Position numbers and translations under genes: made by a program. From Paludibacteraceae bacterium (lineage in GTDB: Bacteria > Bacteroidota > Bacteroidia > Bacteroidales > Paludibacteraceae), in the NCBI GenBank assembly GCA_017556705.1, contig JAFYMG010000010.1, forward strand, positions 124,001 through 188,000: DNA of 64,000 nt, in the 5' to 3' direction. The notes under the pieces were generated by a model. The model made no database searches. It was not told the origin of the DNA and saw only the letters and a list, made by a program, of their open reading frames with translations. Each line of letters begins with the position of its first letter. Positions within the stretch are counted from its first letter, which is position 1. Of this stretch, positions 52,359 through 60,056 are shown piece after piece.

Positions 52359-52359
52359 G

Positions 52360-52441
52360 TGCGGCATAAAGGACTCGAACCTTCACTCCTCTCGAAACTA
52401 GATCCTAAGTCTAGCGCGTCTACCAATTCCGCCAATGCCGC
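52360..52441 (-). tRNA. tRNA-Leu (anticodon TAG)
   Basis: 82-nt class II tRNA on the minus strand: acceptor GCGGCAT/ATGCCGC, discriminator A, anticodon stem CTAGA/TCTAG with loop CTTAGGA (anticodon TAG, reading CUA and related codons), long variable arm, T arm with GGTTCGAGTCC. CCA is not encoded. Confidence 0.94.
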
Positions 52442-52453
52442 AGAAATCGGGTA

Positions 52454-52485
52454 CAAAATTAGTAAAAATATTACACATACACAAA
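52454..52485 (-). promoter_or_regulatory. Promoter of tRNA-Leu(TAG)
   Basis: Minus strand TTTG (complement of 52482-52485), 20-base spacer, TAATTTTG (complement of 52454-52461), 12 bases before the tRNA 5' end. Confidence 0.87.
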
Positions 52486-52633
52486 TTTTACAACAAAAAA
52501 AAATCATTTTAGCTATAAAACAATATTTATACGATATATTTACTTAAGATTCAGCGCACGAGTATCGATAATTTCGATACGAGGAGCGGTAGCAATAAAA
52601 TCAGAGGCTAAGTTAAAGATTTATTAAGATTTC

Positions 52634-52653
52634 TTGCGCGCAGCGCAAAGGAG
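52634..52653 (+). promoter_or_regulatory. Hairpin next to the ribosome binding site of the M16 peptidase gene
   Basis: TTGCGC-GCA-GCGCAA (52634-52648) abuts AGGAG (52649-52653), 15 bases before the ATG. A stem this close to the Shine-Dalgarno sequence could modulate translation. The 3-nt loop is like the palindromic family but the flanks differ. No TAnnTTTG promoter was found for this gene. Confidence 0.45.
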
Positions 52654-52668
52654 CTTCAATTATAAAAT

Positions 52669-54033
52669 ATGAACGATACTTTTTATCATAACCTCCCCAA
52701 CGGCGTGCAGATTGTCCACCGCAAGACCACTTCTCCCGTCGTTTACGTCGGCATAATGATCGGCGCAGGCACTCGCCATGAACTGCCCAACGAGAATGGT
52801 ATGGCGCACTACATCGAGCACTGTGTCTTCAAAGGCACCGAGCACTACACCGCCCGTCAGATCATCAATCATATTGAGGGAATCGGTGGCGAGATCAACG
52901 CTTATACCACCAAAGAGGAGACCACCTTCTATGCTGCCACCTTGCGCAATCATTTCCGCACCACCCTACATCTGCTGGCAGATATGGTGTTGCACCCCAC
53001 CTTCAACAAAAAGGAAACGGATAAAGAAGTCACCGTCATCCTTGACGAGATAGAGAGTTACAACGATTCGCCTAGCGAACTTATCTACGACGACTTCGAG
53101 AACATGGTTTTTGAGGGCACTTCCTTAGCTATGCCCATCTTAGGCACGAAGAAAACCCTCCGCCGCATCTCCAAGTCGCCCGACATTGCCCTCAACTGGA
53201 TGAAAACGCACTATCGCCCCGAGCGCATGGTACTTTTTGTCCTCGGCAACATCACCACCCAACAGGTCATCTCCGCCGCCGAAAAAGAACTCCTCGCCTC
53301 TTCGCCTTATCGCCCTATCGCCTCATCGCCAATAACCCATAGCGAAGCGTCCCATAGCCCGCAGGGCGTCCAATATCCAATAGCCTATAGCACACAAAGT
53401 GGGCGTCCAATAGCCGCTCCAGCGGCGTCCTGTAGTTCGCCTAGCGAGCGTCCTGTAGGGCTATGCCCGTCCTATAGCCCCTCTGGGGCGTCCCGCACCT
53501 ACCGCCGCCACACCCACCAAACGCACATCATGTTGGGCTCGCGCAGTTATCCTATCGGTCATCCCAAACAACTAACCATGTACTTGCTCAACAATATCTT
53601 GGGCGGAAGCAGCATGTCGAGCCGATTATACTTAAGCCTGCGCGAGAAATACGGATTGGTCTATAACATCGACTCCCAAGCAGTACCGCTCAGCGACACA
53701 GGCTACTGGAATATCTACCTCGCCTGCGAGCCACAGCACCGAGACCAGTGCCTCGAACTCTGCCACAAAGAGCTCAAGCAACTGCGAGACCTAACCCTCA
53801 CCAGCGCACAATTGCAACGTGCCCTACGCCAATTAGAAGGACAGATGGCAATTTCCGCAGAGAATCAAGAGAACAATGCCCTTGCCATGGCGAAGCAAAT
53901 GCTCTATTACCACCATGCCCCCGCATGGCAAGAAACATTTGCCAAAGTGAAAGAAATCACACCTGCCCAACTCCAAGAAGTGGCCAATGAAGTCTTTGCC
54001 CCCGAAAAGACCTACACGCTGTTGTACGACTAA
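52669..54033 (+). CDS. M16 (insulinase-like) zinc peptidase with repeat-derived linker
   Basis: A 454-residue M16B peptidase, cytoplasmic or periplasmic without a signal peptide. The inverted zinc motif H-x-x-E-H is MAHYIEHCVFKGT (residues about 45-57), with the downstream E in YTTKEETTFYA. The N-terminal lobe spans about 1-210 and the second lobe about 280-454 (LTMYLLNNILGGSSMSSRLYLSLREKYGLVY is the usual R-Y substrate motif region). Between them residues about 210-275 are low in complexity (SPYRPIASSPITHSEASHSP...), encoded by a TCGCC-rich run and seven palindromic units. Related peptidases join the lobes with a short linker. Catalytic residues look intact, so the protein may be active. Natural substrate unknown. 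Confidence 0.92.
   Translation: MNDTFYHNLPNGVQIVHRKTTSPVVYVGIMIGAGTRHELPNENGMAHYIEHCVFKGTEHYTARQIINHIEGIGGEINAYTTKEETTFYAATLRNHFRTTLHLLADMVLHPTFNKKETDKEVTVILDEIESYNDSPSELIYDDFENMVFEGTSLAMPILGTKKTLRRISKSPDIALNWMKTHYRPERMVLFVLGNITTQQVISAAEKELLASSPYRPIASSPITHSEASHSPQGVQYPIAYSTQSGRPIAAPAASCSSPSERPVGLCPSYSPSGASRTYRRHTHQTHIMLGSRSYPIGHPKQLTMYLLNNILGGSSMSSRLYLSLREKYGLVYNIDSQAVPLSDTGYWNIYLACEPQHRDQCLELCHKELKQLRDLTLTSAQLQRALRQLEGQMAISAENQENNALAMAKQMLYYHHAPAWQETFAKVKEITPAQLQEVANEVFAPEKTYTLLYD
53292..53330. repeat. TCGCC-rich short tandem repeat in the M16 peptidase gene
   Basis: Four to five copies of an imperfect 9-mer, (C/A)TCGCCT(T/C)(A/T), leading into the palindromic array. A similar run is in rsmH (48379-48407). 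Confidence 0.55.
53336..53493. repeat. Array of seven tandem palindromic units in the M16 peptidase gene
   Basis: Left boxes TCC(C/A/T)(A/G)TAG and right CG recur every 19-37 bases. Stems in order: CG-AAG-CG, CCC-GCA-GGG, CACAC-AAA-GTGGG (one mismatch), CCGCT-CC-AGCGG, TTCGC-CTA-GCGAG, GGC-TAT-GCC, CCCC-TCT-GGGG. Every stem differs, every one pairs. Unit lengths are not multiples of three, yet the frame stays open (residues about 223-275). Confidence 0.92.
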
Positions 54034-54151
54034 ATACACAAAACTCCCCTTCAGCACCGCACTATTCACGCACAATAGACGGACAATAGACGCACTATTC
54101 CTAATACTTCCTCAGAGGTTGATTGGCGGAAAGCTTACACTATAGCAAACA

Positions 54152-54180
54152 AAAACGCGACTCGGATGGAGTCGCGTTTT
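54152..54180. terminator. Bidirectional terminator between the M16 gene and the SusCD operon
   Basis: AAAACGCGACTC (54152-54163) pairs with GAGTCGCGTTTT (54169-54180), loop GGATG, A and T tracts on both sides. Confidence 0.92.
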
Positions 54181-54228
54181 ATTGTTTTATCCTTTTATCT
54201 TACGATTTAGGATGTTCGTAAGGGGAAA

Positions 54229-55863
54229 TTATTGGATGAACTTCTTACCGTTCTTGATAACGATACCCTTGTAGTTCTCATCTACCTCAACACCGAGGAG
54301 GTTGAAGGTCTTACCATTGAAAGCAGGAGCAACTACGTTCTCAACGCCAGTCTTAACTTCACCTTGGTTAACAACCAATTCATATACAGCGCCATCAGCT
54401 TCTACTGTAATAACACCTTGACGACCTGTACCTTCTGTCAATGCTTCTGCTGTAACTTGGAATACAAGTCCAGGAAGAGTGCCAGTTTGTGATAAATTCA
54501 CAAGCTGAGGCTCAAAAGAAACCCATTCTGGAGCATCAAAGAAATATGCATCTTCATCCGTAACATTGGTTATCAAAATCACATATGTATTCTCAACATC
54601 CTCACCATAGTAAGCTACACCACCCTCTACAGGTGCAGTTACTTCATCAGTTAGTGCGTCAGGAACAAGAGCTGGCCAATAACCGAAATAACCAATAGCC
54701 ATGTTATGACTACCATTATTTATATTCATACTAAATATTTGACCATCCTTTGTATAGTAAGTTGATGCAGTTGGGGTCCAGTAGTCTGAGAAAATACCGA
54801 ACTCGCAACCAGTCTCATTGTAGTTTGTAATTTGGAGATAGAAGTCACCTTCTACATACACTGGGGCCTCTGTTAAACCACCAAGAATATCCTCTTCATA
54901 GAACTTAGCAACGATTGTACCCATACCAGGCTGTACCTCTACAACATCTGCTGCTGTAACAACAGTAGAAGCAACTGGCTCACTCAAATCAATCACACCT
55001 GTTGTAAGGTCTGCATTGAATATCTCGATTTTTACAGAAGCACCTTCTGGGAACATAGCTGCAATCTCTTTGCCGCTTTGGTTATAAACAGGAATATAAA
55101 CTTCGTCAATTTTCAAAGTTGATACATTGCGTACCACTTGACCCATAGTGTCTATACGTTGAGTTTTGTCAACATCATAATACAAACCTGTTCCATGGAG
55201 ATACAAACCACGAGTGTTTTTAGTTCCTACTTGATAAAAATCACTACCAGATTCTTCATACAAGGTAGATGTTTCCATACCGCAAAGAGTCAATGGCATA
55301 TTATAGCCTTGAACAGAAATAGGAGTATAGCCCACATAATAAGCCGCACCACCTATTCCTGCTGCTTCTGAATAGGTATAACCTTTAATCAAATAGTCTG
55401 TACCATTCAGATTAAAAGTATGGTCTGTTGTATATGGTAAATAATATCCTCCCAAAATACCATAATCCTGCCATGCATACGCTGTGTAAGTCTCGCTTTT
55501 CTCCGCAAGAAGTGAGTTGTCTGCTGATTGATACCAGTCAGTTGGACCATAATAACTATTCCATACCATACTATCTTGGTAAGGTAGCATGATATTACCT
55601 CCAACACCCATAAACTCAGGAGAGTAACCTAGATGAAGCATACCTTCCACATAATAGTAGTCCGCAGCGGCATACTCACCTTCTGTTACAGCTTTTTGTG
55701 CATAAGTTTCAGCAGAGAAAGGAACCATAGTCACATCTCCTTCTACTTCAATAGCAGAGAAAGTAGCCTTTTTAACTTCCATTGCTTTTTCATTTTGCAC
55801 CAATGTTTGAGCGGTAGCCATCGTAGCTACTGCCAACGCGATTAAAAGAGTAATCTTTTTCAT
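54229..55863 (-). CDS. Secreted protein with BACON-like domain and T9SS-type C-terminal tail
   Basis: 544 residues with a Sec signal peptide (MKKITLLIALAVATMATAQ) and no lipobox. Most of the chain (about 30-420) is beta-rich and tyrosine-rich with no family that I recognise. About residues 425-505 (DAYFFDAPEWVSFEPQLVNLSQTG ... GRQGVITVEADGAVYELVVNQGE) resembles a BACON domain, thought to bind carbohydrate or mucin. The end NLLGVEVDENYKGIVIKNGKKFIQ matches the short T9SS sorting tail also seen in the M6 protease. It is the last gene of the SusC-SusD operon, so it probably binds or processes the same nutrient at the cell surface. Confidence 0.75.
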   Translation of the reverse strand: MKKITLLIALAVATMATAQTLVQNEKAMEVKKATFSAIEVEGDVTMVPFSAETYAQKAVTEGEYAAADYYYVEGMLHLGYSPEFMGVGGNIMLPYQDSMVWNSYYGPTDWYQSADNSLLAEKSETYTAYAWQDYGILGGYYLPYTTDHTFNLNGTDYLIKGYTYSEAAGIGGAAYYVGYTPISVQGYNMPLTLCGMETSTLYEESGSDFYQVGTKNTRGLYLHGTGLYYDVDKTQRIDTMGQVVRNVSTLKIDEVYIPVYNQSGKEIAAMFPEGASVKIEIFNADLTTGVIDLSEPVASTVVTAADVVEVQPGMGTIVAKFYEEDILGGLTEAPVYVEGDFYLQITNYNETGCEFGIFSDYWTPTASTYYTKDGQIFSMNINNGSHNMAIGYFGYWPALVPDALTDEVTAPVEGGVAYYGEDVENTYVILITNVTDEDAYFFDAPEWVSFEPQLVNLSQTGTLPGLVFQVTAEALTEGTGRQGVITVEADGAVYELVVNQGEVKTGVENVVAPAFNGKTFNLLGVEVDENYKGIVIKNGKKFIQ

Positions 55864-55947
55864 ACCTTTAAAAATTTAATTGTTTAACATATTGAGTTTT
55901 AACTCATTTTATTATTATATTTCGTTACAATATAAATAAGTATATAC

Positions 55948-57285
55948 TTACATCTGTACCTTAGTGGAACCAGAAACCATTAAGGTCTTTTCTCCCTCCA
56001 AATACATACCCATTGCTGCATTGAATAGATTTGCCTCTGATGGTTGTGCGCAGAATGAACCTATCAATGCGTCAGCAATCTCTTGAATAGCTGGAGCACT
56101 CATAATCCAACGATTAGTATTGTCGTCAAAAGGAACAATATCTGATACCACGATACCATTTTCATCAATAGTCAAATTAACAGTCCAAGACGCCTTTACT
56201 GTTTGTTCTTTACCTTTACCGTTTTTCTTATAAGCAAATTGAACAGTCACAAAATTACCACCTTCGTACATATTCAAAGATTGCTTAAATCCATAACCAA
56301 TCAATTTGATATTCGACTGTTTCTTAGTATCATTAGCAATCGTATTCACTTGGTCCAAGAATGTAGGAACAGCTGCTATACTAGCTGGATCTACAGCCCA
56401 ACCCAATGCATTATCCGTAAAGTAAGCACCAAATAGTGTATTCAAATTGCCTGCATTCATCACAGCACCTGCCTCACTCTTGAGCTCTCCCTTAATACTA
56501 TCATACAAGAAAATATGGTCATGTACATCCTCTCCAAAACCAACAGATACGATGACACCATCTGCTGTTGTACATACTGGGTGATAAGTTGTTGTCTCAG
56601 CCACAAGTGGTGAGCCATATGCCGCACTCAGGAACTGACCCTCTGAACCGTTGTAGAGGTACATCTTCTGATTGTCATGGTTCAGCGTTACGATATTGTT
56701 GTTACCAAACAACATTTTTTGCATCTTCTCACAAGCAGCATAATAAGCAGCCAAATCGGTAGTCTTCATTGGGCGCATTACGCTGTACGCACTATGCTTT
56801 TTACCCTTCAAAAGTACCAATTCTGGAGTAGCCTTCAAAATCAGGAACTCATAGTCACCCAACATACCTGCACCATCATTACCAGGATCAGAGAATGCGT
56901 GGAAAACATCATTGTAGGTGTCAAAGGTCAAGATTGGTCCATAGTCGCTCTTCACAGCCCATGTACTAGCGGTATCGGTCATAATCTTGTTACTAGTAGT
57001 GGTGTTGTTCTTTGCGGTAACACTTACGTTGCCGTTCTTGTTGAATTTCAAGACCATGTTATAGCCTTTAGAACTTGTTTTAGAATTAGCAACATATGTC
57101 TCAAGATTAGGGAAATATGCCATTTCCCAACCATTCTCCGCAGCTGTTAGTACGTCACATGCGTTATCAATAGCTTCTTGTGCACGAACAGCAGCTGGCT
57201 TATCAAATAAGCTTTCTTCGTCGCGACTGCATGCAACCATTGTAGCTGCAAACAATCCAATCAATACTAAATATTTTGCTTTCAT
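55948..57285 (-). CDS. DUF4302-family surface lipoprotein
   Basis: 445 residues. Signal peptide and lipobox at MVAC-S (cysteine near residue 19), then SRDEESLFDKPAAVRAQEAIDNACDVLTAAENGWEMAYF, the typical opening of DUF4302 proteins of Bacteroidetes SusCD-like loci. The remainder contains alternating beta segments (GYNMVLKFNKNGNVSVTAK, SDYGPILTFDTYNDVFHAF, FVTVQFAYKKNGKGKEQTV). The function is undefined; such proteins are regular companions of SusC/SusD pairs with a HExxH lipoprotein, as here, and likely sit on the outer membrane near the transporter. Gaps of 32 bases upstream and 84 bases downstream. Confidence 0.83.
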   Translation of the reverse strand: MKAKYLVLIGLFAATMVACSRDEESLFDKPAAVRAQEAIDNACDVLTAAENGWEMAYFPNLETYVANSKTSSKGYNMVLKFNKNGNVSVTAKNNTTTSNKIMTDTASTWAVKSDYGPILTFDTYNDVFHAFSDPGNDGAGMLGDYEFLILKATPELVLLKGKKHSAYSVMRPMKTTDLAAYYAACEKMQKMLFGNNNIVTLNHDNQKMYLYNGSEGQFLSAAYGSPLVAETTTYHPVCTTADGVIVSVGFGEDVHDHIFLYDSIKGELKSEAGAVMNAGNLNTLFGAYFTDNALGWAVDPASIAAVPTFLDQVNTIANDTKKQSNIKLIGYGFKQSLNMYEGGNFVTVQFAYKKNGKGKEQTVKASWTVNLTIDENGIVVSDIVPFDDNTNRWIMSAPAIQEIADALIGSFCAQPSEANLFNAAMGMYLEGEKTLMVSGSTKVQM

Positions 57286-57317
57286 ATCTTTTTCTTAATT
57301 TATGCGTTGTGAGAAAC

Positions 57318-58220
57318 TTATTTACCATTCAAGAACTCAAGGTTCATAATCATATTCCAATCCAGATTTTGCTGACGCTTTTGTACCTCATTGCGAAGTT
57401 CATCAAGGTCAATCTCCCACTTCTCTGCGAGCCATGTGTTACAAATCTCCCATTTTTGTTGGATAATAGCAGCACCTTCTTTTCCTGCTTCCTTCATCAT
57501 ATTATCCCACCAAGCATCTGGCTTCACGATATAGTTAGCGATTACCTCTACAAAGTCTTCACGTGCTTCGCTACTGCCGTAGTTACTTACGCAACCGAGT
57601 TGCCAAGCTTCTTTATAAGTACGCTCCTGCCACTTGATAGGGTCGTAGTTCGCTGGAGTGATTTGTGCAAACTCAGTAGGGTAGTTCTTTTGTTGGTGCA
57701 AAATGTGTGCAAACTCATGGTGCATCGTCTTGAAGATATACTCATTGAGGTTGTCAATGTTATTGAGCTGCATTTCGTTTACCTTCAAAATAGTAATCTT
57801 AATACCACCTTCTGCATAACCTAATTTCTCCGTGCCTTGTACAGGGTCATGCATTGAGGAACCAATGAGCTGAATCATCTTAGGTCCATACTCTGGCAAG
57901 AACTCAGGACCCACTACAGAATCATACACATCATACCACAAGTAGAGAGCCAAGTGAGCCATCGTATCTGCCATACCGATACTAACAGGAACAACGTTGT
58001 AGTTAGGGTCTGTAGCGTTGTCATCCAATTTGTAGCGGAACTCTACGTTGTATGGCTCTGTATAGTATTTATCCAACCACTTATCAAATTGATAGGTATA
58101 GGTGGTAGTGTCAATCACAGGATCAATGAAAATAGACTCACCCGTCAATTGGTCACGATCACAAGCGACGAAAGCCACTACCAACATTGCTAAAGCAAAT
58201 ATCTTATGTATTGTTTTCAT
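57318..58220 (-). CDS. SusCD-associated zinc metallohydrolase lipoprotein (HExxH)
   Basis: A 300-residue lipoprotein (signal peptide MKTIHKIFALAMLVVAFVAC, cysteine near residue 20). The zinc motif HEFAH lies in YIFKTMHHEFAHILHQQKN near residue 167, with a later E/D-rich stretch EAREDFVEVIANYIV about 230 that may give the third ligand. This matches the family described as substrate import-associated zinc metallohydrolase lipoproteins (TIGR04549), encoded next to SusC/SusD pairs. It probably trims a peptide or protein substrate at the cell surface before uptake by the neighbouring SusC. The substrate is not known. Confidence 0.87.
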   Translation of the reverse strand: MKTIHKIFALAMLVVAFVACDRDQLTGESIFIDPVIDTTTYTYQFDKWLDKYYTEPYNVEFRYKLDDNATDPNYNVVPVSIGMADTMAHLALYLWYDVYDSVVGPEFLPEYGPKMIQLIGSSMHDPVQGTEKLGYAEGGIKITILKVNEMQLNNIDNLNEYIFKTMHHEFAHILHQQKNYPTEFAQITPANYDPIKWQERTYKEAWQLGCVSNYGSSEAREDFVEVIANYIVKPDAWWDNMMKEAGKEGAAIIQQKWEICNTWLAEKWEIDLDELRNEVQKRQQNLDWNMIMNLEFLNGK

Positions 58221-58241
58221 AACTAGTATATTTTTTAGTTA

Positions 58242-60023
58242 TTAATCATTTACTATACTTAAACTACCCGTTGGCTGTGAATATGCACTAGAGTATGTTG
58301 GGGTAGAAGGTGTATACACCTCATTTGGATTTATACTTGGCGCTAGCGCTTGGCTGCCATCAATATTATCGCCCAATACCTCGCGTGGGTTAGCGGTCAT
58401 ACCTGCTACGATAACCTCTTGTGGCAATTGGATAGCGCGACGATCGTCGTTCCAAACGAGTTTGCGAGGAGCATCTTTGCCTTGCACGTGTTCAATCTCA
58501 ATACCATAGCGCTTGATATCATGCCAACGAATACCATCGTGAAGACCTTCAATACGGCGGAAGTGGATAGCACAATGTACGAATGGCATTTGCTCTGCTG
58601 TAATTACCCATGCTGGATCCATATCTTGGTTGTGCAGTTCAGGAGCAAACTTAGTACCAGCCTTTTCGCCATAGAACTTCGTAATCTTCTCTTGAGTCAA
58701 ATCTACGGTACTATCTGCTAGCATTTGCATACGACCGCCCACGTTATAGCCTTGGCACCAGAGACGGAAGTCATTAGTAGCACCTGCTAAATCGTTGAGA
58801 TAAACCTTAGCCTCGGCACGGCAGAGCAGCGTTTCGTTGGTAGTAAATGCGCGAGATACCATACGAATGTAACCATAACCAGCTACTTTGTCCACATACT
58901 CAAAATCGTAATAGTCCTTTGCACAGAAACCACCCAATTTCTGATCTGCAGACCAAGTACTATAACCTGGGAACTGACTAGTCCAACAAGGACCAGCGCC
59001 ATAAGAGGTAAAGTTTTGTGCATCACCATTATACTGGTAACGACCATAACTTGGGAAGTGCGCATAAGCAGAAGATGAATAAGTAGCGATGAGCAATAGG
59101 TTGGAAGGAGCATTCACATCTATATAATGCTTGAATGCCAATTCTATATTGCTTTGGTCACGGTTAGTTTGTGCATCAAAGAGCATTGACAAAACGGTCT
59201 CATCGGTAGTAGTCAATACATGATCTGCATGCTCTACCACCTTTGCCCACTCACGTTTATACAAGTAGAAACGTGCAGCGAAAGCATGAGCAGCCTTCAC
59301 ATTGAAGTGATAGCGAGGTACGCTGTAGTACTCATCTGAAACGAGTTTCAAACCAGCTTCAAGATCTTTTTGGATATTCATAAAAGTGTGATACAACGAA
59401 CCACCAATCCAAGCTGTATCGCCATTGAGGTCTAAACCGACCTCCAATTCTGGACCGCGCGAGTACACTGGAGCCACCTTGGTTTCTGGTTGCATCATAT
59501 AGGTAAGACCGAGATCCTTTTTGCTATCCTCCTCATTTTTCCATGCTTGGCAGAATACGCCCGCAAGCAAGAAGTGGTGGTAAGCACGGCTAAGGAGCGC
59601 TTCGCCTTTCTCTGCATTCATATTGATACCTTCAGCCTCAAGTTTAGCAATTGCTTGGAGTGCTTGGTTTGCAGTAGCAATAGCGATATAATGATTGTCC
59701 CAAAGATATTTAGGTGAGTCTTGAGAGCCACTAGTTTTAACTGGTTTCCACGCAAAAATCTCATTGTACATTTCGTCCAATGGATTAACCGCATTGGCTT
59801 GACCCGTCTTAGGATCTGGTACGTTGTTGTCAATCACCTGATCAGATGAGTACTCACAAATAGGAGCACTATTAGCGCCTGTATAAGCACTCACCAAAAG
59901 GAGACGAACTTTATCCTTCGTGTCAATTGTAGCACGCAAATCTGGCTCTTTATCCAAGAAATTACAAGCCGTTGTAGCTAGTGCTAACAAAGCAATAATA
60001 AATATATTCTTTTTCATTTTCAT
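58242..60023 (-). CDS. RagB/SusD-family nutrient-binding outer-membrane lipoprotein
   Basis: 593 residues; lipoprotein signal MKMKKNIFIIALLALATTAC (cysteine at about 20), followed by NFLDKEPDLRATIDTKDKV. That is the usual N-x-L-D-x-x-P start of SusD proteins. TPR-like helices occupy the N-terminal half (ALLSRAYHHFLLAGVF, AAHAFAARFYLYKREWAKVVEHAD). The C-terminal part carries RRIEGLHDGIRWHDIKRYGIEIE and ends with NPNEVYTPSTPTYSSAYSQPTG. It caps the SusC channel and binds substrate. The presence of a peptidase lipoprotein rather than glycoside hydrolases in the operon hints at peptide or glycoprotein uptake, not plain polysaccharide. Confidence 0.95.
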   Translation of the reverse strand: MKMKKNIFIIALLALATTACNFLDKEPDLRATIDTKDKVRLLLVSAYTGANSAPICEYSSDQVIDNNVPDPKTGQANAVNPLDEMYNEIFAWKPVKTSGSQDSPKYLWDNHYIAIATANQALQAIAKLEAEGINMNAEKGEALLSRAYHHFLLAGVFCQAWKNEEDSKKDLGLTYMMQPETKVAPVYSRGPELEVGLDLNGDTAWIGGSLYHTFMNIQKDLEAGLKLVSDEYYSVPRYHFNVKAAHAFAARFYLYKREWAKVVEHADHVLTTTDETVLSMLFDAQTNRDQSNIELAFKHYIDVNAPSNLLLIATYSSSAYAHFPSYGRYQYNGDAQNFTSYGAGPCWTSQFPGYSTWSADQKLGGFCAKDYYDFEYVDKVAGYGYIRMVSRAFTTNETLLCRAEAKVYLNDLAGATNDFRLWCQGYNVGGRMQMLADSTVDLTQEKITKFYGEKAGTKFAPELHNQDMDPAWVITAEQMPFVHCAIHFRRIEGLHDGIRWHDIKRYGIEIEHVQGKDAPRKLVWNDDRRAIQLPQEVIVAGMTANPREVLGDNIDGSQALAPSINPNEVYTPSTPTYSSAYSQPTGSLSIVND

Positions 60024-60056
60024 ATTCCTTTCTAATAATTAAGTTTCAGGTTTTGA

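Noticed and set aside
53336..53493. CRISPR array
   Set aside because: Units are only 19-37 bases, tandem, translated, and the variable part is a palindrome rather than a spacer; no cas gene is in the window.
53336..53493. Integron attC sites
   Set aside because: attC sites are 57 bases or longer with R' and R'' boxes near gene cassettes; these units are much shorter and lie inside genes.
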